DNA from: Cellulomonas cellasea
GTDB taxonomy: Bacteria > Actinomycetota > Actinomycetes > Actinomycetales > Cellulomonadaceae
Direction: 5' to 3'
NCBI RefSeq assembly: GCF_030372105.1
Contig: NZ_JAUDBQ010000004.1
Coordinates: 124,001 to 188,000 of the forward strand
DNA length: 64,000 nt
The notes under the pieces were generated by a model that was given only the letters and a program-made list of their open reading frames with translations, did not search any database and was not told the DNA's origin. Shown piece by piece: positions 43,284 through 54,081 of this stretch. The translations under genes were made by a program, and so were the position numbers. The number at the start of each line of letters is the position of its first letter. Within the stretch, counting starts at the first letter, position 1.

Positions 43284-43295
43284 CCGGGAAGCCGC

Positions 43296-43553
43296 TCAGC
43301 CGAGGTCGGGCACCAAGTCGAGCGTGCTGCGCACCCGGATGATCTTGCGCCGGAGCCATACCTTGCGCTCGCCACCGGCGTAGAGGCGGGTGCGTGCCAG
43401 CTCCCACCGGCCGTACTCGGCCTCCTCCGTCAGCCTCCTGCGGGTGTCGCCGCGGCTGACGGTGCCCGGGAACGTGAGCACCCGGTACTCGAACTGCGCT
43501 GCGGGCGTGTTCCTCGCCCGCTGGACGGGACGTCCTGTGTGACTGTCGGCCAT
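43296..43553 (-). CDS. DUF5703 family protein
   Basis: 85 residues, basic and soluble. The conserved block FEYRVLTFPGTVSRGDTRRRL, followed by YGRWELARTRLY and VWLRRKIIRVR, matches the actinobacterial DUF5703 family. ATG 43553 was chosen since relatives begin close to the EYRVL block and AGGAGAA lies upstream. Function is unknown. It is convergent with the M20 gene with 12 bases between stops. Confidence 0.88.
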   Translation of the reverse strand: MADSHTGRPVQRARNTPAAQFEYRVLTFPGTVSRGDTRRRLTEEAEYGRWELARTRLYAGGERKVWLRRKIIRVRSTLDLVPDLG

Positions 43554-43635
43554 CCGCCACCACCGTTCTCCTGACAGACCGGGACAACGCCGACTGGCCC
43601 CGGTTGATTCAGTGCCATTGTGCACGGCTCGGCGC

Positions 43636-43641
43636 TACCGT
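43636..43641 (+). promoter_or_regulatory. Leaderless -10 box of the acidic protein gene
   Basis: TACCGT lies six bases before ATG 43648. Confidence 0.55.
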
Positions 43642-43647
43642 CGTGGC

Positions 43648-43980
43648 ATGACCGCCGACCCCCGTGCCGCGCTTGACCGCTTGATCGCCGCCCTCGAAGC
43701 CCACTACCTCGCCGTGACCACCCGGCGTGGCGAGGACGACCCAGCAGTGGACGACGCGTACGACATCCTCGCCGACGCCTTCGAGGTGTACGACGACGCG
43801 TTGGCGACCGTGCACGGCGAGGCGACGCCGTTCGACCTCGCGGACGACGAAGACGACGACGACGACGATGACGATGACGACGACTTCGACGAGGAGGGCG
43901 ACGCCCCGCACGCCGCCGACGACGACGAGTACGACGACCTGGACGACCTGGTCGACGGATCGGCCCGCCAGGACCAGTGA
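43648..43980 (+). CDS. Acidic protein with a long Asp tract
   Basis: 110 residues. The first 60 form a likely helical domain (LDRLIAALEAHYLAVTTRRG, then VDDAYDILADAFEVYDDAL). The rest is almost all Asp/Glu, including eleven Asp in a row, and must be disordered and strongly negative. Similar short acidic proteins occur across actinobacteria without a settled role. A nucleic-acid-mimic or protein-binding role is possible. The GAC repeats that encode the tract may change length by slippage. Confidence 0.72.
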   Translation: MTADPRAALDRLIAALEAHYLAVTTRRGEDDPAVDDAYDILADAFEVYDDALATVHGEATPFDLADDEDDDDDDDDDDDFDEEGDAPHAADDDEYDDLDDLVDGSARQDQ

Positions 43981-43996
43981 CCGGCGGGTGTGAGGG

Positions 43997-44959
43997 TCAG
44001 CGGCGCTCGGGATAGCCCAGGTCGGGCGCGCTGACCTCGTCCAGGGCACGGAGGATCTCCGGCGGCAGCTGGACGTCCTCCGCGGCCAACGAGGCGCGGA
44101 GCTGCGCGGCGGTGCGCGCGCCGACAATCGCCGACGACACCTGGGCCCGCACCCGCAGCCACGCCAGCGCCACGTCGAGGGGGCTGCGGTCCAGGCCCTG
44201 TGCGGCGATCGCCACAGCCTCCACGACCGCGAGCGAGTCGGCGCCCAGGTAGGGCTCGACGAAGCCCGCCAGGTGCGGGGACGCGGCACGCGAGTCCGCG
44301 GGGATCGTGCGGCGGTACTTGCCCGTCAGCACCCCGCGACCCAGCGGCGACCAGGCGAGCACCCCGACGCCCAGATCAGCGGCGGCGGGGAGCACCTCGC
44401 GTTCGATGCCGCGCTGCAGCAGCGAGTACTCCGCCTCGACGGCGGCCAGGCCCACGTCGTCGCCCAGCAGCGTGGCCGCGCGCGCCACCTGCCATCCGGC
44501 GTGGTTCGACAGCCCGACGTACCGGGCCCGCCCGCTCGTGACGGCGAGCCGCAGCGCGGAGACCGTCTCCGTGAGCGGCGTGCGCGGATCGGGCGTCTGC
44601 ACCAGCCACAGGTCCACGTGGTCGGTGCGCAGCCGCGCGAGGGAGGCGTCCAGCGTGGTCAGCAGCCCGCCACGGGACGCGTCGACGACGCCCCCGGACG
44701 CGGTGCGCCGCACGCCGGCCTTGGTGCACAGCACCACGTCCTCGCGGGCCACCACGTCGCCGAGCAGCGAGCCGATCAGCTCCTCCGCGCCGCCGTCGGC
44801 GTATGAGGCCGAGGTGTCCACCAGCGTGCCGCCCGCGTCGACGAAGTCGCGGAGCTGCTCGCGGGCCTCGTGCTCGTCGGTGTCCCGGCTCCAGGTCAGG
44901 GTGCCCAGGCCGAGGTGAGAGACGCGAAGACCCGTGCGGCCGACCTGGCGCTGTTCCAT
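43997..44959 (-). CDS. Aldo/keto reductase
   Basis: 320 residues of the TIM-barrel aldo/keto reductase family. VGRTGLRVSHLGLGTLTW is the usual N-terminus, DTSASYADGGAEELIGSLL holds the catalytic Asp and Tyr, and a Lys lies in VVLCTKAGV. The His of the tetrad falls in DHVDLWLVQTP, where the segment reads Q rather than the usual H, so the fourth residue is substituted. NADPH-binding IVGARTAAQLRASL is near the end. ATG 44959 is preferred to TTG 44968. Substrate unknown. Confidence 0.9.
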   Translation of the reverse strand: MEQRQVGRTGLRVSHLGLGTLTWSRDTDEHEAREQLRDFVDAGGTLVDTSASYADGGAEELIGSLLGDVVAREDVVLCTKAGVRRTASGGVVDASRGGLLTTLDASLARLRTDHVDLWLVQTPDPRTPLTETVSALRLAVTSGRARYVGLSNHAGWQVARAATLLGDDVGLAAVEAEYSLLQRGIEREVLPAAADLGVGVLAWSPLGRGVLTGKYRRTIPADSRAASPHLAGFVEPYLGADSLAVVEAVAIAAQGLDRSPLDVALAWLRVRAQVSSAIVGARTAAQLRASLAAEDVQLPPEILRALDEVSAPDLGYPERR

Positions 44960-45024
44960 GAGGCGCAAGGGTAATCGGGGAGTCGTCGTCGGGGGGGCTA
45001 TCGTTCACGCTCGTGGAGTCCGGC

Positions 45025-45921
45025 ATGGGTACATGGGAAGCAATCGTCCTCGGACTGGTGCAGGGGCTCACCGAGTTCCTCCCGGTGTCGTCGAGCGCGC
45101 ACCTGCGCATCGTCGGCGAGTTGATCGGCTCGGCCGATCCCGGCGCGGCGTTCACCGCCATCACGCAGATCGGCACCGAGACCGCCGTGCTGCTCTACTT
45201 CCGGCGCGATATCGCGAGCATCTGCCGCGCCTGGTGGAGCTCGGTGCGCGGCGACCGGGGGACCGACCTGCGCGCCCGGCTCGGCGCCCCGCGGGGGCAG
45301 CGGCCGGACCACGAGGCGCTGATGGCCTGGTTCATCGCCCTCGGGTCGGTGCCGATCGTCGTCCTCGGGCTGGCTTTCCAGGACAAGATCGAGGGCAGCT
45401 TCCGCAACCTGTGGCTCATCGTCCTCACCCTCGCCGGCTTCGCGCTGGTGCTCGGCTGGGCGGACCGGATCGGCTCGAAGCGGCGCGAGATCACCGAGCT
45501 CAACACCAAGGACGCGGTGCTGTTCGGCTTCGCGCAGGCGATGGCGCTGATCCCCGGCGTGTCCCGCTCGGGCGGCACGATCACCGGCGGGCTCCTCATG
45601 GGCTACACCCGCGAGGCCGCGGCGCGGTACTCGTTCCTGCTGGCGCTGCCCGCGGTGTTCGGCTCGGGCCTGTTCCAGCTCGCGAAGAGCGTGGGCGACT
45701 TCGGCCAGAACGGCACGCCCAGCTTCGCCTCGACGCTGGTGGCCACGATCGTGGCGTTCGCGGTTGGCTACGTGGTCATCATCGCGTTCCTCAAGATCGT
45801 CTCGACGTTCAGCTACAAGCCGTTCGTCATCTACCGCCTGGCGTTGGCCGCGGTCGTGGCGATCCTCCTGCTCACCGGCGTGCTCGACCCCATCGGCGTC
45901 CAGCCGCAGGGGGCGTTGTAG
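45025..45921 (+). CDS. uppP: Undecaprenyl-diphosphatase
   Basis: A 298-residue membrane enzyme of the BacA/UppP family that recycles the cell-wall lipid carrier. [17 protein letters not shown] holds the catalytic Glu-rich motif at the N-terminus, and [17 protein letters not shown] is the second conserved motif. About eight hydrophobic segments. ATG 45025 has GGAG six bases upstream; a GTG at 45013 is the other candidate. It precedes mshC by about 30 bases, a linkage seen in many actinobacteria. Overproduction of this enzyme gives bacitracin resistance in other species. Confidence 0.95.
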   Translation: MGTWEAIVLGLVQGLTEFLPVSSSAHLRIVGELIGSADPGAAFTAITQIGTETAVLLYFRRDIASICRAWWSSVRGDRGTDLRARLGAPRGQRPDHEALMAWFIALGSVPIVVLGLAFQDKIEGSFRNLWLIVLTLAGFALVLGWADRIGSKRREITELNTKDAVLFGFAQAMALIPGVSRSGGTITGGLLMGYTREAAARYSFLLALPAVFGSGLFQLAKSVGDFGQNGTPSFASTLVATIVAFAVGYVVIIAFLKIVSTFSYKPFVIYRLALAAVVAILLLTGVLDPIGVQPQGAL

Positions 45922-45941
45922 GAGTGCCCGCCCACGGCGGT

Positions 45942-45947
45942 TAGGCT
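45942..45947 (+). promoter_or_regulatory. Leaderless -10 box of mshC
   Basis: TAGGCT lies six bases before GTG 45954. Confidence 0.6.
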
Positions 45948-45953
45948 TCCGAC

Positions 45954-47216
45954 GTGCTTACCTGGCCGGCCCCGCAGATCCCCCAGCTCCCCGGACAAGG
46001 GGAGCCCGTCCGAGTCCGGGACACCTCCACCGGCGAGCTCGTCGTGGCCGCGCCGGGGCCCACCGCCACGCTGTACGTGTGCGGGATCACCCCGTACGAC
46101 GCGACCCACCTGGGCCACGCGGCCACCTACGTCGCCTTCGACCTGCTGGTGCGGGCCTGGACCGACGCCGGGCAGCGGGTGCGGTACGCCTCCAACGTCA
46201 CCGACGTCGACGACCCGCTGCTCGAGCGTGCCACCGCCACCGGCATGGACTGGCGTGAGCTGGCCCGCGAGCAGACGGCCCTCTTCGCGGAGGACATGAC
46301 GGCGCTCGGCGTCGTCCCGCCGGACGTCTACACCGGCGCCGTCGAGTCCGTGCCCGCCGTCGTCGACGCCGTCGAGCAGCTCGTGGCGGCCGGCGCCGCC
46401 TACCGGGTCGGCGTCCCCGACGCCACGGGCCACGGCGAGGGCGACGTGTACGCCGACCTCTCCGCCGACCCGGCCTTCGGCGAGGTCGCCGGACTCGACG
46501 CCGAGGCGATGCTCGAGGTCTTCGGCGAGCGCGGGGGAGACCCCGACCGTCCCGGCAAGCGCCACCCGCTGGACCCGCTGCTGTGGCGCGCCGAGCGCCC
46601 CGACGAGCCCGCCTGGGACGGCGGCACGCTCGGCCGTGGCCGCCCCGGCTGGCACATCGAGTGCGCGGTGATCGCCCGCGACGGCCTCGGCCTCCCGTTC
46701 GACGTGCAGGGCGGCGGCGTGGACCTGCGCTTCCCGCACCACGAGATGAGCACCTCCCACGCCCGGCTGCTCGACCACGGCCACGGCGCCCGCCACCACG
46801 TGCACGCGGGGATGGTGGGCCTCGACGGCGAGAAGATGAGCAAGTCGCGCGGCAACCTGGTGCTCGTCTCGCGGCTGCGCGAGGCCGGCGAGGACCCGAT
46901 GGCCATCCGCCTGGCGCTGCTGGCCCACCACTACGCCGACGACTGGAGCTGGACCCGCAACGACCTGGTCGTCGCCCGGCAGCGCCTGGAGCGGTGGCGC
47001 GCCGCCGTCGCCGGCAACGGCGGGCCCGACGCGACGGCGACCCTCGCCGCGATGCGGGCGGCGATCGCGAACGACCTCGACGCGCCCGCCGCGCTGGCGG
47101 CCGTCGACGCGTGGGCCGCCGAGTCGATCTCGCGCGGGAGCACCGACGACGCGGTCGAGGGGGCGCCCGGCGTGATCGCGCGGGCCGTCAACACCCTGCT
47201 CGGCGTGCGGCTCTAG
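45954..47216 (+). CDS. mshC: L-cysteine:1D-myo-inositol 2-amino-2-deoxy-alpha-D-glucopyranoside ligase
   Basis: A 420-residue mycothiol biosynthesis enzyme related to cysteinyl-tRNA synthetase. It joins cysteine to glucosaminyl-inositol with [17 protein letters not shown] holds Cys43, a zinc ligand, and the HIGH-like motif. Cys237 in WHIECAV and His262 in FPHHEMS are the other likely zinc ligands. KMSKSRGN is the class I signature. The C-terminal anticodon domain of CysRS is missing, as expected for MshC. The gene shows that the organism makes mycothiol. Its stop overlaps the convergent PAC2 gene. Confidence 0.96.
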   Translation: MLTWPAPQIPQLPGQGEPVRVRDTSTGELVVAAPGPTATLYVCGITPYDATHLGHAATYVAFDLLVRAWTDAGQRVRYASNVTDVDDPLLERATATGMDWRELAREQTALFAEDMTALGVVPPDVYTGAVESVPAVVDAVEQLVAAGAAYRVGVPDATGHGEGDVYADLSADPAFGEVAGLDAEAMLEVFGERGGDPDRPGKRHPLDPLLWRAERPDEPAWDGGTLGRGRPGWHIECAVIARDGLGLPFDVQGGGVDLRFPHHEMSTSHARLLDHGHGARHHVHAGMVGLDGEKMSKSRGNLVLVSRLREAGEDPMAIRLALLAHHYADDWSWTRNDLVVARQRLERWRAAVAGNGGPDATATLAAMRAAIANDLDAPAALAAVDAWAAESISRGSTDDAVEGAPGVIARAVNTLLGVRL

Positions 47217-48076
47217 CCGCCGGTGCCCTTGTCCCGCCGGCGCAGGTAGCGCTCGAACTCCTGGGCGATGGCCTCACCGCTCGCCTCGGGCAGCTCGGCG
47301 GTGTCCTTCGCCTCCTCGAGCTGGTGCACGTACTCGGCGATCTCGCTGTCCTCGGCGGAGAGCTCGTCCACGCCGTGCTGCCAGGCGATCGCGTCGTCCG
47401 GCAGCTCGCCGAGCGGCACCGGCTCCCCGATCAGCCCCTCGATGCTGGTCAGCAGCGACAGCGTCGCCTTCGGCGAGGGCGGGTGCGCCACGTAGTGCGG
47501 CACCGCGGCCCACAGCGACAGGGCGTTCATGCCCCGCGCCTCCGCCTCGTGCTGCAGCACGCCGACGATGCCCGTGGGCCCCTCATAGCTGTTGGTCTCC
47601 ACCCCGAGGCGCTCGCGGACCGTCGCGTCCTCGCTCGTGGTCGTCACCGGGATGGGCCGCGTGTGCGGCACGTCGGCGAGCAGGGCGCCCACCGTCACCA
47701 CCGTACGCACCCCCAGCCGCTCCGCGATGTCCAGCAGCTCCGCGCAGTACCGCCGCCAGCGCATCGACGGCTCGATGCCGTGCACCAGCACCACCTGGCG
47801 GCCCGTGCGCGGAGCCGAGGCCACCGCCACGGATGTGGTGGGCCAGGTGATCTCCCGCCGCCCGTCAGGGCCGGGCCCGACGATCGGCCGGTTCACCTGG
47901 AAGTCGTGGTAATCCTCCGGGTCGAGCTCGTCGACCTGCTCCGCCGCCCACACCTCATGCAGGTGCTCGAGCGCCTGGGTCGCTGCCGATCCGGCGTCGT
48001 TCCAGCCCTCGAAGGCGGCCAGCATGATCGGGTCCCTCGTCGGGACGTCGGTCGGCCCCTGTGGCTGCTCGCTCAT
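47213..48076 (-). CDS. PAC2 family protein
   Basis: 287 residues. [23 protein letters not shown] is the family's N-terminal block, YHDFQVNRP and [13 protein letters not shown] follow, and [25 protein letters not shown] is a further conserved region. PAC2 proteins include proteasome assembly chaperones in eukaryotes and archaea. In actinobacteria the family's job is not established. It lies 4 kb from the proteasome genes here. ATG 48076 is used rather than the GTG one codon earlier. Confidence 0.92.
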   Translation of the reverse strand: MSEQPQGPTDVPTRDPIMLAAFEGWNDAGSAATQALEHLHEVWAAEQVDELDPEDYHDFQVNRPIVGPGPDGRREITWPTTSVAVASAPRTGRQVVLVHGIEPSMRWRRYCAELLDIAERLGVRTVVTVGALLADVPHTRPIPVTTTSEDATVRERLGVETNSYEGPTGIVGVLQHEAEARGMNALSLWAAVPHYVAHPPSPKATLSLLTSIEGLIGEPVPLGELPDDAIAWQHGVDELSAEDSEIAEYVHQLEEAKDTAELPEASGEAIAQEFERYLRRRDKGTGG

Positions 48077-48170
48077 CACCCCAGCCTAGGGGCGCTGTCA
48101 CGGACCGTCCGAGCCGCAGCGCCGAACACGGCGCGCGTGGGCTGCCGGGCCGCTTCCAGGGCGGCTCGCC

Positions 48171-48176
48171 TACCAT
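48171..48176 (+). promoter_or_regulatory. Leaderless -10 box of the HAD gene
   Basis: TACCAT lies seven bases before ATG 48184. Confidence 0.5.
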
Positions 48177-48183
48177 CGGCTAG

Positions 48184-48942
48184 ATGCCCGATCTTGCTGA
48201 CACAGCCCTCAACGCCCTCGACATGACCGCGCGCTCCGCCGCCAGCCGCCCCGCCGGGTCGCCGCCGCCGTCGTCCGCTCCGGCGCTCCCGGCCGCTGTG
48301 CTGTGGGACATGGACGGCACGCTCATCGACTCCGAGCCGTTCTGGATTGGCGCGGAGCTCGAGTTGGCAGCCCTGCACGGCGCCGAGTGGACGCATGAGG
48401 ACGGCCTCGCGATGGTCGGCAACCCGATGGAGACGTGCGCCGCCGCGCTGCGGGCTCGGGGCGTCGACCTCTCTGACGAGGAGATCTGCTCGTTCCTCAA
48501 CAGCCGGGTCGCCGCCGGTGTCGCCGCGGGGACCCCGTGGCAGCCTGGCGCCCAGGAGCTGCTGGCCGCGCTCGTCGATGCCCAGGTGCCGATGGCGCTG
48601 GTCACGTCCTCGCATCGCGAGCTCGCCGACCCGTTCGTGCGCTCCGCCGGGGTGTTCGACATCTCGGTGTGCGGCGACGAGGTGGCCCGCCCGAAGCCCG
48701 ACCCGGAGCCCTACCTCACCGCCGCCGCGCGGCTCGGAGTGGACATCGCCGACTGCATCGCGTTCGAGGACTCGCCCGCGGGCATCTCCTCGGCCGTCGC
48801 CTCGGGGGCACACGTCGTCGCCGTCGAGGTGATGGTGGGGCTCGCGCCGCGGCCCGGTGTCAGCAGGGTCCGGTCACTGGCTGACGTGACGCTGGGCGAG
48901 CTCGGCCGGGTGCTGCGGGGCGAGCTGCTCGAGCCCCGCTAG
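48184..48942 (+). CDS. HAD-superfamily phosphatase
   Basis: 252 residues with a single HAD domain. Motif I is VLWDMDGTLIDSEP (Asp42 and Asp44), motif II ALVTSS, motif III the Lys in DEVARPKPDPEPY and motif IV FEDSPAGISSA. The cap lies between motifs I and II. It is of the beta-phosphoglucomutase-like/CbbY type. Residues before 35 are an Ala/Pro-rich extension; Met14 would be a closer match to family length. It is followed by a convergent RecB-like gene. Substrate unknown. Confidence 0.9.
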   Translation: MPDLADTALNALDMTARSAASRPAGSPPPSSAPALPAAVLWDMDGTLIDSEPFWIGAELELAALHGAEWTHEDGLAMVGNPMETCAAALRARGVDLSDEEICSFLNSRVAAGVAAGTPWQPGAQELLAALVDAQVPMALVTSSHRELADPFVRSAGVFDISVCGDEVARPKPDPEPYLTAAARLGVDIADCIAFEDSPAGISSAVASGAHVVAVEVMVGLAPRPGVSRVRSLADVTLGELGRVLRGELLEPR

Positions 48943-48956
48943 GACGCTCGCGGGGG

Positions 48957-49895
48957 TCAGGTGGCGTCGGCGGGCGTGAGCGGACGGCCGCCGGCCACCG
49001 GCTCCACCCCGAGGGCGAGCCGCACGGCCCCCTCGGGGATCTCCGGCGGCGTGCCGCCGAAGGCCGGGCAGAGGTCGCGGTGCGCGCACCAGTCGCACAG
49101 CTTCGACTTGCGCGGCCGCCAGTCGCCGCTGCGGGCCGTGTCCTCGATGCCTGTCCAGATCGAGCGGACCCGGGCCTCGAGGCTGAGCATCTCCGGCTCG
49201 GTGGGCTCGTGGCGCAGGATCGTGCCATCACCCAGGTAGACGAGCTGCAGCATGCGCGGCAGCTCGCCGCGCTCGCGCCACAGCATGAACGCGTAGAAGC
49301 GCATCTGGAACAGCGCCGAGCTCTCGTAGCCGGCCCGTGGGGAGCGCCCCGTCTTGTAGTCCACGACCCGCATGGCCCCGTTCGGCGCCACGTCCAGGCG
49401 GTCGACGATGCCGCGGAGCTGCGGGCCGTCGTCGAGTTGCGTGCGCACCGACATCTCCCGCTCATGCGGCTGCAGGCGGTTCGGGTCCTCGAGGGTGAAG
49501 TACGTGTCGAGCAGGCGGCCAGCGCTGGCCAGCCACTCGTCCCACTCGGCCTCCTGCTCGAAGAGCTCTGCGTGCCGCGGCTGGGCGGCGCGCAGCTCCT
49601 CCCAGCGCTGGGGCAGCATCGCGTGCGCCGCGGCGAGGGTGCGCTGGCCAGCGGGCAGGTCGAAGAGGTGCTCGAGCACGGCGTGGACCAGGGTGCCCCG
49701 CACGGCTGCCGCGCTCGGCGGCTCGGGGAGGCGGTCGACCACCCGGAACCGGAACAGCAGCGGGCACTGCAGGAAGTCGTTCGCGCGTGAGGGGGAGAGG
49801 CCGGGCGTGGAGCGGCGCTCGGCAGGCGCCTCACCACCGGGCGCCTCGCTGCTGGGAGGCTCGGGTGGGAGGAACGGGGTCTGCGTGGTCGGCAC
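48957..49895 (-). CDS. RecB-family Fe-S exonuclease-like protein
   Basis: 312 residues of the PD-(D/E)XK nuclease superfamily. RAND-FLQCPLLFRFRVVDR opens with Cys44, and a C-terminal cluster gives Cys267, Cys270 and Cys276 in LCDWCAHRDLC. These four cysteines match the Fe-S staple of AddB/RecB-type nucleases. GIVDRLDV and VVDYKTGRSP carry the catalytic Asp and D-x-K residues. It has no helicase domain, so it is a stand-alone nuclease of the type often found in actinobacteria. DNA repair is the likely area, role unknown. GTG 49895 is the start. Confidence 0.92.
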   Translation of the reverse strand: MPTTQTPFLPPEPPSSEAPGGEAPAERRSTPGLSPSRANDFLQCPLLFRFRVVDRLPEPPSAAAVRGTLVHAVLEHLFDLPAGQRTLAAAHAMLPQRWEELRAAQPRHAELFEQEAEWDEWLASAGRLLDTYFTLEDPNRLQPHEREMSVRTQLDDGPQLRGIVDRLDVAPNGAMRVVDYKTGRSPRAGYESSALFQMRFYAFMLWRERGELPRMLQLVYLGDGTILRHEPTEPEMLSLEARVRSIWTGIEDTARSGDWRPRKSKLCDWCAHRDLCPAFGGTPPEIPEGAVRLALGVEPVAGGRPLTPADAT

Positions 49896-49965
49896 GCCGC
49901 CAGCCTAGGCGCGGGGCCTGACACCGCGGTCGCCGGGCTTGGGCCGCGCAGGCGCCTCGGGCACC

Positions 49966-49971
49966 TAGGCT
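49966..49971 (+). promoter_or_regulatory. Leaderless -10 box of the site-2 protease gene
   Basis: TAGGCT lies six bases before GTG 49978. Confidence 0.6.
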
Positions 49972-49977
49972 GACCGG

Positions 49978-52163
<2,186 letters not shown>

Positions 52164-52337
52164 CGCCAGTCTGGCGGGCGAGCCGCCGCGACCTGCTCTG
52201 AGCCTTGTGACCAGCGCGTTCGCGGCGGCATGCCCACCAGGAGAGAAACGCTCGGCAGGGTGGCGCCCGAGAAGTTAGGGTCGTCAGACCAGCACATCGG
52301 TGTGCACCTCGGGGGTCGATCATGGGAGGACCACACG

Positions 52338-53972
52338 ATGACGGAACCGGCAGCACCTGGCCACGACCTGCAACGTGAGATCAACCTCCTCGCCGCTCGC
52401 AACGAGCGCATCGCCGAGGCGCTGATGGCGGCCCGCGAGCAGATCGTGGAGCTGAAGCGCCAGCTCGACGAGCTCGCCAAGCCGCCGGGGAGTTTCGCGA
52501 CGTTCCTGTCGGCCCGGCCCGACGGCACCGTCGACGTCATCTCCTCCGGCCGCAAGATGCATGTCGGCGCCAGTCCCACGATCGACGTCCAGCGGCTGCG
52601 GCCGGGCCAGGAGGTCATGCTCAACGAGGCCCTGACCGTCGTCGAGGCCGGCGGGTACGAGGACGTCGGCGAGCTCGTCACCGTCAAGGAGCTGCTCGGC
52701 ACGCATCGCGCCCTCGTGGTGGGACGCGGCGACGAGGAGCGGGTCGTGCGGTTCTCCGGGCAGCTGCTCGAGGACTCGGTGCGGGTGGGCGACGCGCTGA
52801 CTGTCGAGACACGCTCCGGCTTCGTGCTCGAGCGCATCCCCCGGGCCGAGGTCGAGGACCTCGTGCTCGAGGAGGTCCCCGACATCGACTACTCCGACAT
52901 CGGCGGCCTCGGCCCGCAGATCGAGGCCATCCGCGACGCGGTCGAGCTGCCGTTCCTGCATCCGGACCTGTTCCGGGAGCACGGCCTCAAGCCGCCGAAG
53001 GGCGTCCTGCTGTACGGGCCGCCCGGCTGCGGCAAGACGCTCATCGCCAAGGCTGTGGCCCGCTCGCTCGCGACGACCGCCGCGAAGGCGCGCGGCGAGG
53101 AGGGCGACGAGGCGCGCAGCTACTTCCTCAACGTCAAGGGCCCCGAGCTGCTCAACAAGTACGTGGGGGAGACCGAGCGCCACATCCGGCTCATCTTCGC
53201 CCGGGCACGTGAGAAGGCGTCCCAGGGGCACCCCGTGGTGGTGTTCTTCGACGAGATGGAGTCGCTGTTCCGCACCCGCGGCACCGGGATCTCCAGCGAC
53301 GTCGAGACGACGATCGTCCCCCAGCTGCTCAGCGAGATCGACGGCGTGGAGCGGCTCGACAACGTCATCGTCATCGGGGCCTCCAACCGCGAGGACATGA
53401 TCGACCCGGCCATCCTGCGGCCTGGGCGGCTCGACGTGAAGATCAAGATCGAGCGGCCCGACGCGGAGAGCGCCCGCGAGATCTTCGCCAAGTACCTCGT
53501 CCCCACGCTGCCCATCCACGCCGACGACCTCGCCGAGCACGGCGGACAGGCGAGCGCGGCCGTCGAGGCCATGATCAACCGCGTCGTGGAGCGCATGTAC
53601 TCCGAGAGCGAGGAGAACCGCTTCCTCGAGGTGACGTACGCCAGCGGTGACAAGGAGATCCTCTACTTCAAGGACTTCAACTCCGGCGCGATGATCCAGA
53701 ACGTCGTCGACAGGGCCAAGAAGTCCGCCATCAAGGACCTGCTCGCCACCGGTCAGCGAGGCGTCCGGGTGGACCACCTGCTGACGGCCTGCGTTGACGA
53801 GTTCAAGGAGAACGAGGACCTCCCCAACACGACCAACCCCGACGACTGGGCGCGGATCTCCGGCAAGAAGGGCGAGCGGATCGTGTTCATCCGCACGATC
53901 GTCCAGGGGAAGAAGGGCGCCGACGCGTCCCGCACGATCGAGACCGTCACCAGCACCGGGCAGTACCTCTGA
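52338..53972 (+). CDS. arc: Proteasome-associated ATPase (Mpa/ARC)
   Basis: A 544-residue AAA+ ATPase that unfolds pupylated proteins and feeds them into the 20S proteasome. An N-terminal coiled coil (about 10-50) binds Pup, two OB folds follow, and the AAA+ domain has Walker A GPPGCGKT (227-234) and Walker [10 protein letters not shown] (Asp305, Glu306). The C-terminal GQYL is the motif that docks into PrcA pockets. ATG 52338 has GGGAGGA seven bases upstream. It heads the proteasome locus, followed by dop. Confidence 0.98.
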   Translation: MTEPAAPGHDLQREINLLAARNERIAEALMAAREQIVELKRQLDELAKPPGSFATFLSARPDGTVDVISSGRKMHVGASPTIDVQRLRPGQEVMLNEALTVVEAGGYEDVGELVTVKELLGTHRALVVGRGDEERVVRFSGQLLEDSVRVGDALTVETRSGFVLERIPRAEVEDLVLEEVPDIDYSDIGGLGPQIEAIRDAVELPFLHPDLFREHGLKPPKGVLLYGPPGCGKTLIAKAVARSLATTAAKARGEEGDEARSYFLNVKGPELLNKYVGETERHIRLIFARAREKASQGHPVVVFFDEMESLFRTRGTGISSDVETTIVPQLLSEIDGVERLDNVIVIGASNREDMIDPAILRPGRLDVKIKIERPDAESAREIFAKYLVPTLPIHADDLAEHGGQASAAVEAMINRVVERMYSESEENRFLEVTYASGDKEILYFKDFNSGAMIQNVVDRAKKSAIKDLLATGQRGVRVDHLLTACVDEFKENEDLPNTTNPDDWARISGKKGERIVFIRTIVQGKKGADASRTIETVTSTGQYL

Positions 53973-54003
53973 CACGTGGGGCGGCACGGGCGGCGCGCAT
54001 GAC

Positions 54004-54066
54004 GCGCTGCCCGTGCAGCCCGACGCACTGCCCGTCCGGACTGGCGCACTGCCCGTCCGGCCCGAC
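54004..54066. repeat. Three 21-base tandem repeats between arc and dop
   Basis: Three adjacent 21-base copies at 54004, 54025 and 54046, sharing GC-(A/G)-CTGCCCGT. They end four bases before the -10 box of dop, so they could be a regulatory array or a slippage product. Confidence 0.8.
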
Positions 54067-54069
54067 GCC

Positions 54070-54075
54070 TAGGGT
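54070..54075 (+). promoter_or_regulatory. Leaderless -10 box of dop
   Basis: TAGGGT lies six bases before GTG 54082 and directly after the tandem repeats. Confidence 0.55.
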
Positions 54076-54081
54076 GTGCCT

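Noticed and set aside
54004..54066. Tandem repeats as a CRISPR array
   Set aside because: The three 21-base units are directly adjacent with no spacers, and no cas genes are in the window.
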